DNA of 64,000 nt. Origin: Pseudomonas sp. BGI-2 (lineage in GTDB: Bacteria > Pseudomonadota > Gammaproteobacteria > Pseudomonadales > Pseudomonadaceae). Below the pieces are notes generated by a model. The model worked only from the letters and a program-made list of their open reading frames with translations. It had not been told where the DNA came from and did not search any database. Both the position numbers and the translations under genes were made by a program. Numbering within the stretch: the stretch's first letter is position 1; each line of letters starts with the position of its first letter. This document shows positions 24,988-34,774 of this stretch, one piece after another. The stretch is taken from NCBI RefSeq assembly GCF_004310295.1, contig NZ_SISB01000001.1:124001-188000 (forward strand). The letters run 5' to 3'.

Positions 24988-26175
24988 ATGTCTGCGCAGC
25001 AACTGCCACCGCAAAGCTCCATGGCGATTACCCTGCAGATCGTCTCCATCGTTTTCTATACCTTTATTGCGTTCCTCTGCATCGGCCTGCCGATTGCGGT
25101 GTTACCGGGCTATGTCCATGAGCAGCTGGGTTTCAGCGCGATCGTCGCCGGGCTGACCATCGGTTCCCAGTACCTGGCCACCCTGCTCAGCCGCCCCATG
25201 GCTGGGCGCATGTCAGACACCATTGGCACCAAACGGGCGATTGTCTACGGCCTGTCGGGGATCGTGCTGAGTGGCGTGCTGACGTTGATTTCAACAATGC
25301 TGCAAAGCTTTCCACTGCTGAGCCTGTCGATCCTGATTGTCGGACGCTTGTTGCTTGGCGTCGCCCAGGGCTTAATCGGCGTGGGCACGATCAGTTGGTG
25401 CATGGGCCAGGTCGGTGCGGAGCACACCGCGCGCTCGATTTCGTGGAACGGCATTGCGTCTTATGGCGCCATTGCGATCGGTGCACCGCTGGGCGTGGTG
25501 ATGGTCGCCGCATACGGCTTTGCCAGCCTGGGCATCGCGCTGTCACTGCTGGCCCTGGCCGCGCTGTTGCTGATCCGAAATAAACCCTCGGTGCCGGTGA
25601 TTCGCGGTGAGCGCCTGCCATTCTGGGCGGTGTTCGGACGCATTGCACCGTTTGGTGCGAGCTTGAGCCTGGCCTCCATCGGTTACGGCACCCTGACAAC
25701 CTTTATTACCTTGTATTACGTCAGCCGTGGCTGGACCGGCGCGGCCTACTGCCTGACGGTCTTCGGCATCTGCTTTATTTTGTCGCGATTGCTGTTTATC
25801 TCCGCGATCAGCCGCTTCGGCGGTTTCACCTCGGCGATTGCCTGCATGAGCATTGAAACCGTGGGCCTGGTGCTACTGTGGCTTGCGCCCTCGACCGCTT
25901 ATACGCTGATCGGCGCCGGCCTGGCCGGGTTTGGTCTGTCGCTGGTGTACCCGGCGCTGGGGGTGGAAGCGATCAAGCAGGTGCCCAACTCCAGTCGTGG
26001 CGCGGGTTTGAGCGCCTATGCCGTGTTTTTCGATCTGGCACTGGCGATTGCCGGGCCGTTGATGGGCGCTGTCGCGTTGAATCTGGGGTATTCGTGGATT
26101 TTCTTCAGCGCGGCGATGTTGTCGGTGACTGGACTCGGTTTGACCTTATTGCTGAAACGCCGCGCTACAGCCTGA
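24988..26175 (+). CDS. MFS transporter, YfcJ/YhhS-like
   Basis: A 395-aa transporter with twelve predicted membrane segments. The motif A loop between helices 2 and 3 is visible as GRMSDTIGTKRAI (about 73-85). The overall pattern (FLCIGLPIAVLPGYVHEQLG near the start, YPALGVEAIKQVP in the second half) resembles the YfcJ/YhhS uptake/efflux group. Substrate unknown. It is a single gene bounded by REP elements on both sides. Confidence 0.82.
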   Translation: MSAQQLPPQSSMAITLQIVSIVFYTFIAFLCIGLPIAVLPGYVHEQLGFSAIVAGLTIGSQYLATLLSRPMAGRMSDTIGTKRAIVYGLSGIVLSGVLTLISTMLQSFPLLSLSILIVGRLLLGVAQGLIGVGTISWCMGQVGAEHTARSISWNGIASYGAIAIGAPLGVVMVAAYGFASLGIALSLLALAALLLIRNKPSVPVIRGERLPFWAVFGRIAPFGASLSLASIGYGTLTTFITLYYVSRGWTGAAYCLTVFGICFILSRLLFISAISRFGGFTSAIACMSIETVGLVLLWLAPSTAYTLIGAGLAGFGLSLVYPALGVEAIKQVPNSSRGAGLSAYAVFFDLALAIAGPLMGAVALNLGYSWIFFSAAMLSVTGLGLTLLLKRRATA

Positions 26176-26186
26176 CGCGTGTGATC

Positions 26187-26283
26187 CCCTGTGGGAGCGG
26201 GCTTGCTCGCGAAGGCGGTGTGTCAAACGACTAAAGTATCGACAGTAACGCCGCCTTCGCGAGCAAGCCCGCTCCCACAAGGG
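26187..26283. repeat. Paired REP palindrome
   Basis: Arms CCCTGTGGGAGCGGGCTTGC and the complement, enclosing about 45 bases, between convergent MFS and hydrolase genes. Confidence 0.9.
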
Positions 26284-26294
26284 TTCGGGTGGAA

Positions 26295-27332
26295 TCACTG
26301 ATCAGCGGTTTGCATCCCGGCCCGGGTAGGCTTGCCCAGCGCATGAGAGAAGAACCGCCCGGCCTCGGACACCATGTTGCGATGGATGTCTTCGCGGTCG
26401 ACGCCGTCAGCGTCGGTGCACAGCGCCGGCATGGCGGCGATCTGCTCTTCATTGCAAGGCGCCATGAACACGAAGTGCCCTGCCCCGGCCAGCAATTTGA
26501 AGTCCGGTGCGATCGGCAGTTTGCGCGCCAGGGCGGCGGCGTTTTTGTCGAATGCCACCAGTTTGTCGCCATCCCCGCTGTAGAGCAGCACCGGCACATG
26601 CACGTCGGCCAGTGTGTGGCGGCCGAACTTCAGGCTAAGCGGCGCCATCAGCAGCAACGCATGCACACGGGGATCCGCCACGGGTTGCAAGTCATCACGG
26701 TCGACGATCAACTCGCCTTTGGTGTTGCAGGCATCGCGGTCGTCCGGGCGTTCCTGGCAGTAGCGGCGCAGACGATCCAGGTCAGGCGTCGCCCCGGACA
26801 GGATCAGCGCCGTTTCGCCACCCGCCGAATAACCAATCACGCCGACCTGATCGGCATTGACGAAAGGCGCGAGCATGCGATCACTCAGGGTCGCGGTAAT
26901 GGCTTCGGAAATCTGGATGGGCCGGCCGTAAAGGTTACTCAAAGTACCGAGGCGGCTGTGGTCTTTGGAGTTGTCACCAGGGTGGATCACCGCCACCACC
27001 ACAAACCCTTTGCGTGCCAGCGAGGTGGCAAGGTCGTGCAGGGCCAGCGGGGTTCCGGTGTTGCCGTGAGACAGCATCAGCATCGGGAAACGCCCCATGG
27101 CAACTCGGGTGTCTTCGCCGGCTTCGACGGTGTAACCCTCGATTTTGCTGGTGTGCTCCCGGTCGCTGGAGGGATAGAACGCGATGGCGCGCATCGGCTG
27201 CAAATCCAGAGGGTCGAGAAAACTCATCTCATGGAAGCCGACGCTCCAGTGAGGATGCGGCGCAGGCGCGGCGTGCACTGAATTCAGGCTGCTGAGCAGG
27301 CAAATCAGTAACGTTGCACAAAGACGCACCAT
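26295..27332 (-). CDS. Secreted alpha/beta hydrolase
   Basis: A 345-aa precursor from ATG 27332, with AAGGTGG nine bases upstream; a GTG at 27344 is a weaker alternative. The signal peptide ends near residue 22 (VHA). The fold shows LMLSHGNTGTP (oxyanion region), the nucleophile elbow GYSAGGE, YSGDGDKLV with the probable catalytic Asp, and GAGHFVF with His. It resembles the predicted dienelactone-hydrolase-like or PAF-acetylhydrolase-like periplasmic hydrolases. Substrate unknown. Confidence 0.82.
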   Translation of the reverse strand: MVRLCATLLICLLSSLNSVHAAPAPHPHWSVGFHEMSFLDPLDLQPMRAIAFYPSSDREHTSKIEGYTVEAGEDTRVAMGRFPMLMLSHGNTGTPLALHDLATSLARKGFVVVAVIHPGDNSKDHSRLGTLSNLYGRPIQISEAITATLSDRMLAPFVNADQVGVIGYSAGGETALILSGATPDLDRLRRYCQERPDDRDACNTKGELIVDRDDLQPVADPRVHALLLMAPLSLKFGRHTLADVHVPVLLYSGDGDKLVAFDKNAAALARKLPIAPDFKLLAGAGHFVFMAPCNEEQIAAMPALCTDADGVDREDIHRNMVSEAGRFFSHALGKPTRAGMQTADQ

Positions 27333-27424
27333 GGGATGCCCCACCTTGTTACTTGACCGGAGACGGTAACCCTTACGGCATAACTCGGGCCACTATATGA
27401 AACAACCAGCAACGATCAGAAACA

Positions 27425-27473
27425 AAAAACTCCGTATCTGACCCTTGCGTGATCAGAATACAGAGTTTTTTTG
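27425..27473 (-). terminator. Terminator after azoR
   Basis: Arms AAAAAACTC and GAGTTTTTTT, continued inward by GTATCTGA and TCAGAATAC with small bulges. It lies just beyond the azoR stop and can work on either strand. Confidence 0.7.
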
Positions 27474-27506
27474 GTGCCTGAGCTGTTTGTACTCTTTACC
27501 CAAGTC

Positions 27507-28118
27507 TTACGCAGCGGCGAACAACTGCTCGCTGATTTGCGTGTGAGCGTCGCTCATGGCTTTGGTGCGCACTTCGTCACCGTAGGCCAGGCCATGGGCA
27601 CGAACAAACTCAATGTCGGTGATTCCGATGAAGCCGAACAGCACTTTCAAGTACTCTTCATGCGCAACGCCAGTCGCCTGACCGGCATGCAGACCGCCGG
27701 AAGTCGAGACGATCACGACTTTCTTGCCGCCGCACAGGCCTTCAGGGCCGGCTTCGGTGTAGCGGAAGGTCTGACCGGCAACGGCAATGCGGTCGATCCA
27801 GGCCTTGAGTTGGGTCGGGATGGTGAAGTTGTACATCGGCGCTGCGATCACAACGGCGTCGGCAGCGAGGAATTCGGCCAGGGTGGTGGCGCTCAGCTCG
27901 GCTTCGTGCTGTTGCGCGGCGTTGCGCAGTTCAGCGGTGGTGCCGGCGGCAACCAGGGTGGTGGCGGAGAAATGGCTGATGGCATCAGCGGCCAGGTCGC
28001 GGTATGTCACCACGGCGGTTGGCTCGGCGGCTTGCCAGGCTTTGACGACTTCGCTGCTCAGCAGACGGGAAGCCGAGTTGTCACCAAGAATGCTCGAATC
28101 GATATGCAACAGTTTCAT
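27507..28118 (-). CDS. azoR: FMN-dependent NADH azoreductase
   Basis: A 203-aa flavodoxin-fold enzyme that reduces azo and quinone compounds with NADH and FMN. It begins [20 protein letters not shown], carries [18 protein letters not shown] (about 94-111) for FMN binding and STSGGLHA for the isoalloxazine loop. ATG 28118 follows GGAGATCCCTT. The divergent LysR gene 130 bases away is the expected regulator but is frameshifted. Confidence 0.93.
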   Translation of the reverse strand: MKLLHIDSSILGDNSASRLLSSEVVKAWQAAEPTAVVTYRDLAADAISHFSATTLVAAGTTAELRNAAQQHEAELSATTLAEFLAADAVVIAAPMYNFTIPTQLKAWIDRIAVAGQTFRYTEAGPEGLCGGKKVVIVSTSGGLHAGQATGVAHEEYLKVLFGFIGITDIEFVRAHGLAYGDEVRTKAMSDAHTQISEQLFAAA

Positions 28119-28247
28119 AAGGGATCTCCAGGTGAGGATCGCCACCGGGCGATCTGATGGGGAGGATCCTACAGATGAAACCAATAGCTGATTAGCCCGC
28201 AACAATGCGATAGTTCGTCCCACTGATAGAACAATCGGATTCCCATC

Positions 28248-29145
28248 ATGCAAGACCTCAACGACCTCTACTATTTCGCCAAGGTGGTCGAAGCCGGCGG
28301 CCGGGCGTTTGCTGGGGATTCCCAAGTCCCGGCTGTCACGCCGCATTGCCGAACTGGAAGAACGCCTCGGCGCGCGCCTGCTGCAACGCACCACTCGGCA
28401 GCTCAAGCTGACGGCGGTGGGTGAACGTTACCTGCGGCACTGTCAGGCGATGCTGCTGGAAGCCGAGATGGCCGATGAGGCCGTGGCCAGTATGTCCAGC
28501 GAGCCCCGGGGACGCTTGCGGGTTTCCTGCCCCGTCGGCCTGGCCCACGAAATGCTGCCGATGGTGATCAGCAGATTTCTTGAAAAATACCCCCAGGTTC
28601 AACTGGAAGTCATGCTGATCAATCGCCGTGTTGATCTGGTCACTGAAGGTGTCGATGTCGCGCTGCGGGTCCGTGATTTGGGCGATGAGGATCCGCTGCT
28701 GGTGACCCGTCGCTTGCGCCAGGCGCAGATGGCGATGGTCGCCAGCCCGGCCTTCCTGCACGAACGTGAGATCAACCACCCCGAAGACCTGAAAGCCTTG
28801 CCGGTGCTCGGCGCGCTGGAAGCCGACCGAATGGTGCACATCCGCATGCTCGATCAACAGGGCAAAAGCTATGACTTGAGCCTGGAAGCACGATTGGGCA
28901 TCGACGATTTCATTGTGCGCAAGGCCTGCACGCTCGCCGGCCAAGGCTTTACGATGCTGCCGATGATGTATTGCGAAACGGAACTGGAGAATGGCTCGCT
29001 GGTGCAGTTGCTGCCCGACTGGTCATTGCCTGGCGGCTGGCTGCAAGCGGTCTACCCTCATCGGCGCGGGGTGATGCCGGCCGTGCGCGCCTGGATCGAC
29101 CATTTGATCGAATCATTCAATGCCTGTGGGGACCGATTGATATGA
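28248..29145 (+). pseudogene. LysR-family regulator, frameshifted in the HTH
   Basis: ATG 28248 begins [18 protein letters not shown], a normal LysR start, then the frame goes wrong. The rest of the helix-turn-helix resumes one frame over at [21 protein letters not shown] (from about 28309) and runs intact to 29145 through the whole effector-binding domain. From the start to that point there are 61 bases, whereas the usual spacing in relatives (24 codons) needs 72, so 11 bases seem to be missing within the GC-rich GGCGGCC tract. A TTG at 28309 could give an N-terminally truncated protein without a complete DNA-binding helix. Either the regulator is dead or the assembly has an error here. Confidence 0.8.
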
Positions 29146-29501
29146 AGGCTGGACGCATGGGCGAAGAGGACGTCGCGCAATTCTGTCTCGCGTTGCCCGG
29201 CGCGCGGGAAGACTATAAATGGGGAGGCGTTCGGGTGTTTTCGATTGCCGGGAACAAGATGTTCGCCTTGCAGAATCTGCGCGGCGATTCCCTGGCCTTC
29301 AAGGTCGACAAGGATCTGTTCCTTGGACATTGCGACCGCCCGGGCATTCACCCGGCGCCATATCTGGCGCGGGCTCAGTGGATCATCATGCAAACGCCCT
29401 ACCCGCTGGGCAGCGAAGAGTTGCAAGGGTTGTTGCAACGCTCTCACCAACTGGTGGTGAGCAAGCTGCCCAAGCGCACCCAGATCAGTTTGCTGCTTTA
29501 A
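29142..29501 (+). CDS. MmcQ/YjbR family protein
   Basis: A 119-aa protein of the MmcQ/YjbR (CyaY-like fold) family: FCLALPGAREDYKWGG near the start, GNKMFAL, FKVDKDLF, and the closing SHQLVVSKLPKRTQ. ATG 29142 overlaps the LysR stop by ATGA; the in-frame ATG 29157, preceded by GAAGG, is an equally good start and would give 114 aa. Role unknown; a DNA-binding function has been suggested for the family. Confidence 0.82.
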   Translation: MKAGRMGEEDVAQFCLALPGAREDYKWGGVRVFSIAGNKMFALQNLRGDSLAFKVDKDLFLGHCDRPGIHPAPYLARAQWIIMQTPYPLGSEELQGLLQRSHQLVVSKLPKRTQISLLL

Positions 29502-29512
29502 AACTCTTTGTT

Positions 29513-29932
29513 TTAGAACAATGCAAACAGATGCGCGCCAAGAAACAGCTGATCGATCCAGAACACCTGGTGCATCAGCACAATAAGCCAGAACACTAGC
29601 TGGAACGAAAGCTTGCGGGTCTTGTGCCGAAACACTTGCTGGGCCAGCAAGGCGCCGGGCCAGCCGCCCGCCAGTTCGACCGCGTGCAGGACGTTCTCCG
29701 GGGTCCGCCAGCTGTCGGCGCGAGCCTTGCGCTTGTCGCTCCAGTACAGAAAGAACGCCAGCACGCTGACGATGCCATAGGCCGCCAGCGGAATCAGCGA
29801 AATCCCGCGCAGCCACAACGACACCGAGCCCGTCAGCGGCAGCGCGCACAGGATCGCCAGCACCAGCAGTTTCAGCCGTAGATGCTGGATTTTCTCGCGT
29901 CCGGGATTGTTGCGCGCGCTGGAGTCATTCAT
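29513..29932 (-). CDS. DUF1294 membrane protein
   Basis: A 139-aa protein with about three to four hydrophobic segments and the DUF1294 pattern [17 protein letters not shown], then [18 protein letters not shown] and RHKTRK-SFQ. Related domains occur fused to cold-shock domains, but none is present here. ATG 29932 overlaps the uppP stop by four bases, so it is the second gene of an uppP operon. Confidence 0.85.
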   Translation of the reverse strand: MNDSSARNNPGREKIQHLRLKLLVLAILCALPLTGSVSLWLRGISLIPLAAYGIVSVLAFFLYWSDKRKARADSWRTPENVLHAVELAGGWPGALLAQQVFRHKTRKLSFQLVFWLIVLMHQVFWIDQLFLGAHLFALF

Positions 29933-30759
29933 GGACGTGCTGCAGCCCAATCGACCCAACCGAACTGCCAGGTGGCCAGAATGAGCAGACCGAACGCGAT
30001 GCGATACCAGGCGAATGCCGCATAGCTGTGAGTGCCGATGAACACCAGCAAGGCTCTGACGGCAATCATCGCGAAGATGAACGCGGTGACGAAGCCGATC
30101 GCAAACACCGGAAGATCAGCCGGCACGAACAGGTCGCGGTACTTGTAGCCCGAGTACACCGCTGCACCGACCATGGTCGGCATCGCCAGGAAGAACGAGA
30201 ACTCGGTGGCCGTCTTGCGCGACAACCCGAACAGCAAACCGCCAATGATGGTCGAGCCGGAACGAGAGGTCCCGGGAATCATCGCCAGGCACTGGGCAAA
30301 GCCGACTTTCAGGGCATCTTTCCAAGTGATCTCGTCGACGGTGTGGGCATGCACTTCATGCTGACGCTGTTCCGCCCACAGCATCACGATCCCGCCCACG
30401 ACCAATGCCGTGGCGACGGTGATCGGGTTGAACAGATATTCGTGGATCAGATCGGCAAAAATCACCCCCAAAACCACCGCAGGCAGGAAAGCGATCAACA
30501 GGTTTGCGGTAAAGCGTCGGGCACTCGGTTGCGTCGGCAAGCCGATGACCACGTCGAAGATCTTGCGGCGAAATTCCCATACCACCGCCAGGATCGCCCC
30601 GAGCTGGATAATGATGTTGAACGCCATGGCTCGCTCGCCACCGAAGTTGAGCAAGTCCGCCACGATAATTTGGTGACCGGTACTGGAAATGGGCAAAAAC
30701 TCCGTCAGCCCCTCTACAACTCCAAGAATCAATGCCTGCAAGGCGGTCCAAAGTTCCAT
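29929..30759 (-). CDS. uppP: Undecaprenyl-diphosphatase UppP (BacA)
   Basis: A 276-aa polytopic enzyme that recycles undecaprenyl pyrophosphate for peptidoglycan and O-antigen synthesis; overexpression gives bacitracin resistance. Both signatures are present: [14 protein letters not shown] (about 16-29) and [13 protein letters not shown] (about 160-172). ATG 30759 was chosen because it starts the first conserved helix. Confidence 0.95.
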   Translation of the reverse strand: MELWTALQALILGVVEGLTEFLPISSTGHQIIVADLLNFGGERAMAFNIIIQLGAILAVVWEFRRKIFDVVIGLPTQPSARRFTANLLIAFLPAVVLGVIFADLIHEYLFNPITVATALVVGGIVMLWAEQRQHEVHAHTVDEITWKDALKVGFAQCLAMIPGTSRSGSTIIGGLLFGLSRKTATEFSFFLAMPTMVGAAVYSGYKYRDLFVPADLPVFAIGFVTAFIFAMIAVRALLVFIGTHSYAAFAWYRIAFGLLILATWQFGWVDWAAARP

Positions 30760-31048
30760 CAATCCCCCAAAGGCGATGCGCCAAGGCATGCCCCATTAAT
30801 TTTTTAAGCGTTCATCGCACCAAGCGTAGCTGAAGTCCCGCGCGCAAAGTATCCAGACGGAGCCGTAAAAACTCCGTGAAAAATCAACTTGGGTTCAGGT
30901 TTTTCCGCGCGGGGCCGAAATCCTATCAGACAAGCCTCGATAACGCTGCCGCGTAATGAGACTTGGGTCGCATATGCCCGACCGGCAAAGCGTGGTTGGA
31001 TGCTGGCAATCGTTTATTACAAGAAAAAGAAATCGGAGTGACAGCGTT

Positions 31049-32683
31049 ATGAACAGCTTGCGCAGTGTGTCGATCAGCCGACGCTTGTGGCTCATCTTGA
31101 TCGTGTCGGTGGTGATGTTATTGACGTTGGGCGTGTTGATGCTCAAACAGATCCATGACGACCTTTACCAGGCAAAGGCCCAGAAAACCCAGCACGTGGT
31201 GCAGACCGCCAGCGGCATTCTGGATTACTACCACGGCCTGGAAACCGCCGGCACACTCACCCGCGATGCCGCACAGAAGCAGGCACTGACGGCCGTGCGC
31301 GGTCTGCGTTATGACCAGAACGACTATTTCTGGATCAATGATCTGACGCCGGTGATGGTGATGCACCCGGCCAACCCTAAACTCGATGGCCAGAACCTCT
31401 CGGCAATTCGCGACCCGGACGGTTTTGCGCTGTTTAACGAAATGGTTGCCGTCGCCAAGGCCAAGGGTGCCGGCACGGTCAACTACCGCTGGCCTAAACC
31501 GGGTGCCAGCGCCCCTGTCGAGAAAACCTCCTACGTCAAATTGTTCGAGCCTTGGGGTTGGGTGATTGGCTCGGGGGTGTACATCGATGACATGCAGGCC
31601 GAGTTCTATGGTCAGGTGTGGAAGGCTTCTTTCGTCGGCCTGGTGATTGCGCTGATCATGGCGCTGCTGGTGATCATGATCGCTCGCAGCATCGTGCGTC
31701 CGCTCCAGGCTACCGTGACCGCCATGGCCAATATCGCCAGCGGTGAAAGCGACCTGACCCGCAGCCTCGACACCCATGGCCAGGATGAAGTCACTCAGTT
31801 GGCCCGTCACTTCAATGCCTTCACCGCCAAACTGCGCGGGGTGATCAGTGAGCTGCAAGTGTCCGCCAGCGCCTTGGGCCAGTCTTCCAGCGAACTGGGC
31901 AACGACGCCGCCCAGGCTCAGCAACGCAGTCAGCAACAGTCCCAGCAAATGGAGTTGGTGGCGACCGCGATCAACGAAGTGACTTACGGCGTGCAGGATG
32001 TCGCCAAGAATGCCGAGCACGCGGCCAGCGAAATGCGCGATGCCGAATCCCAGGCGCAGCAGGGGCAGATCAACATTGACGGCAGCTTGCAGCAGATCGA
32101 CAAACTGTCCGGCACCATCGATCAAGCGGTTGAAGTGATTCGCACCCTGGCGGCTGAAAGCAACCAGATTGGCAGCGTGCTGGAGGTTATCCGCTCCATC
32201 GCCGAGCAAACCAATTTGCTGGCGCTCAACGCCGCTATTGAAGCCGCCCGGGCCGGCGAGCAAGGTCGAGGGTTTGCGGTGGTGGCCGATGAAGTACGCC
32301 TGTTGGCCCAACGCACCCAGAAGTCCACGGCGGAGATCCAGTCGATGATCGAACGCCTGCAAACGCACTCCGAAGCGGCGGTCAAAGTGATCGGCGACAG
32401 CAGCAGAGCCTCGCAACTGACCATCGAACAGGCCGGTCTTGCGGGCGCCAGCCTGAATGCAATCGGCCAGGCGTTGCGCAACCTCAACGGGTTGAACGCG
32501 TCTATCGCCAGCGCGACCCTGCAGCAAGCCCATGTGGTGGAAGACATCAATCAGAACGTCACCCAGGCCGCGGGGTTGTCCCACAGCACCGCGCTGGCGG
32601 CGGAGCAGTCGAGCGTGGCCAGTGTCCGGCTCAAGGACTTGAGCGAGCAGTTGAACGGCCTTCTCAAACAGTTCCGCGTGTAA
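31049..32683 (+). CDS. Methyl-accepting chemotaxis protein with a single Cache domain
   Basis: A 544-aa chemoreceptor. TM1 spans about 12-32; the periplasmic sCache_2 domain follows with [22 protein letters not shown]2 spans about 190-212, then HAMP and the cytoplasmic signalling hairpin with [20 protein letters not shown] and [12 protein letters not shown]. sCache_2 domains commonly sense small carboxylates, but the ligand cannot be told here. ATG 31049 after CGGAGTGACAG. It is a single gene followed by a REP-like palindrome. Confidence 0.93.
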   Translation: MNSLRSVSISRRLWLILIVSVVMLLTLGVLMLKQIHDDLYQAKAQKTQHVVQTASGILDYYHGLETAGTLTRDAAQKQALTAVRGLRYDQNDYFWINDLTPVMVMHPANPKLDGQNLSAIRDPDGFALFNEMVAVAKAKGAGTVNYRWPKPGASAPVEKTSYVKLFEPWGWVIGSGVYIDDMQAEFYGQVWKASFVGLVIALIMALLVIMIARSIVRPLQATVTAMANIASGESDLTRSLDTHGQDEVTQLARHFNAFTAKLRGVISELQVSASALGQSSSELGNDAAQAQQRSQQQSQQMELVATAINEVTYGVQDVAKNAEHAASEMRDAESQAQQGQINIDGSLQQIDKLSGTIDQAVEVIRTLAAESNQIGSVLEVIRSIAEQTNLLALNAAIEAARAGEQGRGFAVVADEVRLLAQRTQKSTAEIQSMIERLQTHSEAAVKVIGDSSRASQLTIEQAGLAGASLNAIGQALRNLNGLNASIASATLQQAHVVEDINQNVTQAAGLSHSTALAAEQSSVASVRLKDLSEQLNGLLKQFRV

Positions 32684-32694
32684 AACGCCCTCTT

Positions 32695-32840
32695 GTAGCA
32701 GCTGCCGAGCAGCGCGAGGCTGCGTCCGGCGACGAAGTCGTCGTAAACCCTGCGAGCGCTGTTTTCCTGATGCACTGCGGGGCTGATTTCACGACGACTT
32801 CGTCGCCGAACGCAGCCTCGCGCAGCTCGGCAGCTGCTAC
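32695..32840. repeat. REP-family palindrome (second type)
   Basis: Inverted arms GTAGCAGCTGCCGAGC plus GCGAGGCTGCGTCCGGCGAC and complements, about 45 bases apart. Its sequence differs from the GAGCGGGCTTGC family seen elsewhere. Confidence 0.85.
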
Positions 32841-32919
32841 CGGCCGCGCAAGCCGGTTCTACTTGGCGGTGTCTGCCGGTACAATCCGCACCCTCTTTGT
32901 CTTCCCCCAAGGAACCTCC

Positions 32920-33483
32920 ATGTCCGGGCTTGAACTGTTTGCCGCCACCCTCGGCGTGATTGCCGTCTGGTTGACGGTCAAACAGAACCCCTGGTGCTGG
33001 CCGATCGGCTTGGTCATGGTGTTGCTTTACAGCTGGATCTTTTTTGAAGTGAAGCTGTATTCGGACATGCTCCTGCAAGTGGTCTACGCCGGGCTGCAGC
33101 TCTACGGCTGGTGGCAATGGACCCGCGCGGGCGAGGCGAATACCGGCCGACAGGTCAGCCGCCTCGATGGGAAATCGATTGCTTTGGGCCTTCTGGCCGG
33201 CGCCATTGGCAGTCTGCTGCTGGGCGCCGCCATGGCGCACTGGACGGATGCCGCCCAGCCATGGCTCGACGCTGCGCTGGCAGGGTTCAGCCTGGTGGCG
33301 CAATTATGGATGGCGCAAAAACGCGTGCAATGCTGGCCGCTGTGGATCGCCGTTGATGTGATTTTCGTCGGGCTGTTCATCTATAAGGACATGTACCTGA
33401 CCGCCGCCCTCTACGCGCTGTTCTTGTTGCTGGCCGTGCAAGGCTGGCGTGAGTGGCGCGCCGACCCGGCATTGCGCGCATGA
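32920..33483 (+). CDS. pnuC: Nicotinamide riboside transporter PnuC
   Basis: A 187-aa inner-membrane protein with about seven hydrophobic segments and the PnuC pattern: WLTVKQNPWCWPIGLV near the start, YAGLQLYGWWQW in the middle and WPLWIAVDVIFVGLFIYKDM near the end. It takes up nicotinamide riboside for NAD salvage. ATG 32920 follows AAGGAACCTCC, and its stop overlaps the next start (ATGA). The overlap with a NadR-type kinase gene is metabolic trapping by design: import, then phosphorylation. Confidence 0.92.
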   Translation: MSGLELFAATLGVIAVWLTVKQNPWCWPIGLVMVLLYSWIFFEVKLYSDMLLQVVYAGLQLYGWWQWTRAGEANTGRQVSRLDGKSIALGLLAGAIGSLLLGAAMAHWTDAAQPWLDAALAGFSLVAQLWMAQKRVQCWPLWIAVDVIFVGLFIYKDMYLTAALYALFLLLAVQGWREWRADPALRA

Positions 33484-34004
33484 AAGTTCTGGTGCTAACA
33501 GGTCCGGAATCCAGCGGCAAAAGCTGGCTTTCGAACGAGATTCACGCCAACTTTGGCGGCATATTGGTCAATGAGTACGTTCGGCATTTCATCGACAGCG
33601 AAGCCCGCGAAACTCGCTACGATGACATCACCTCCATTGCCAATGGCCAGCTGACTTGGGAGGATGAAGCACGCGCCAGACAACCGTCACTGTTGATTCT
33701 CGATACACACCTCTTGAGCAACATCCTTTGGAGTCGCACGTTGTTTGGCGATTGCCCGACATGGATCGAGCAAGCATTGCTGTCACGTCACTACGACCTG
33801 CATTTGCTGCTGAGCCCTGAAACCGTAGCCTGGCATGACGACGGGCAACGTTGCCAACCGCAACTGGCAGAACGCCAGGCGTTTTTCCAGGCCAGCCGCC
33901 AATGGCTTGACCTGCACCGCCAGCCTTGCCAGGTAGTGCAAGGTGATTGGCAAGAGCGAAGGGACGCGGCATTCGAGGCTGTCACGCGCTTGCTCAAGGC
34001 CTGA
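33480..34004 (+). CDS. NadR-type nicotinamide riboside kinase
   Basis: A 174-aa P-loop protein matching the C-terminal kinase domain of NadR. It has TGPESSGKSWL (8-18) as Walker A, NEYVRHFI with its conserved NEY/R pair, and LLILDTHLLSN as Walker B. It lacks both the HTH and the NMN adenylyltransferase domains of full NadR, so it should only convert nicotinamide riboside to NMN. Translationally coupled to pnuC. Confidence 0.9.
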   Translation: MKVLVLTGPESSGKSWLSNEIHANFGGILVNEYVRHFIDSEARETRYDDITSIANGQLTWEDEARARQPSLLILDTHLLSNILWSRTLFGDCPTWIEQALLSRHYDLHLLLSPETVAWHDDGQRCQPQLAERQAFFQASRQWLDLHRQPCQVVQGDWQERRDAAFEAVTRLLKA

Positions 34005-34109
34005 CAGGGTTGCCCTACCCGTCACCGATGTTCCATTCCTGAAACACCCTCCCCTGTGCAGAGCCGCAAGCTAAAGCGGCCCGAGCACTCCTGCAATAAT
34101 ATGTTAAGC

Positions 34110-34133
34110 CACTGATACAACCTGCATTCAGTG
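34110..34133. promoter_or_regulatory. Possible activator dyad upstream of fapA
   Basis: Inverted hexamers CACTGA and TCAGTG with a 12-base spacer, about 130-150 bases upstream of the sigma-54 promoter, the usual distance for an enhancer-binding protein. Only this spacing supports it; the binding protein is unknown. Confidence 0.3.
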
Positions 34134-34262
34134 CCCTCGACGAGCAATGCCGCCCGCATGGGCTGCGCTTTGGCGTGGGTCTGTCTCAGTGGCGTTACAA
34201 TTTTTTTTTGACTAACTCGACAATTAAATCCAACCCACTGTTTTTAAACGAAAAACCAAAAG

Positions 34263-34278
34263 CGGCACACCTTCTGCT
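34263..34278 (+). promoter_or_regulatory. Sigma-54 promoter of the fap operon
   Basis: CGGCACACCTTCTGCT has the invariant GG and GC dinucleotides at exact -24/-12 spacing and GGCAC/TGCT around them, a close match to the RpoN consensus. It lies 58 bases upstream of the fapA start and needs an AAA+ activator; a candidate is encoded at 39859-41184. Confidence 0.78.
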
Positions 34279-34335
34279 CTCTACCTCACAACGCTGATAA
34301 GGGCCAGCGTTCCAACTACAGAAGGAATTGCCGCC

Positions 34336-34773
34336 GTGGGGAAATTTGATCAACGCATCTATAGCCTCCTGCTGATCGGATGCGCACTGGGCTCAAGTGT
34401 CTGCCTGCCTGTACAGGCTGAAAACGGCATCATTCTTATCAAACGTGATGTCCAACCGCGCAACGCAACGATTCCACCGTTGATTCCCGATCCTAACCCC
34501 ACGACCGTCAATGCCAACCCGTCCAAACAAATCCTCAAGCAAACGAACGAGTTGAGCGACGGCGACTTTGCCAACGTCGCCAGTGGTGCAGGCATCAACC
34601 GCCTGATCACTCAAAACACCAACAACATGGGCGGCAATGTCAGCAACCAGACCCAGCTTTCCAACCTCCCCGCTGGACGTTCCGGAAACTCGGGCAACGG
34701 TATTGCCAACATGGTCAATTCAAACGTCCAGCAGGGCCTGGGTGCTCTGAAAATCATAACGGGAGACCGTTAA
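34336..34773 (+). CDS. fapA: Functional amyloid chaperone-like protein FapA
   Basis: A 145-aa secreted protein from GTG 34336 (AAGGAA site). The signal peptide ends near residue 28 (VQA). The mature part has Asn/Gly-rich stretches that resemble the amyloid subunits' repeats (INRLITQNTNNMGGNVSNQT, about 92-111). FapA is the first gene of the six-gene fap operon and is known to limit premature FapB/FapC aggregation in the periplasm. It is separated from fapB by a single base. Confidence 0.9.
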   Translation: MGKFDQRIYSLLLIGCALGSSVCLPVQAENGIILIKRDVQPRNATIPPLIPDPNPTTVNANPSKQILKQTNELSDGDFANVASGAGINRLITQNTNNMGGNVSNQTQLSNLPAGRSGNSGNGIANMVNSNVQQGLGALKIITGDR

Positions 34774-34774
34774 G

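Noticed and set aside
31118..32584. 488-codon frame opposite the chemoreceptor gene
   Set aside because: Complement of a coiled-coil-rich gene; composition is typical of antisense shadows and the chemoreceptor is certain.
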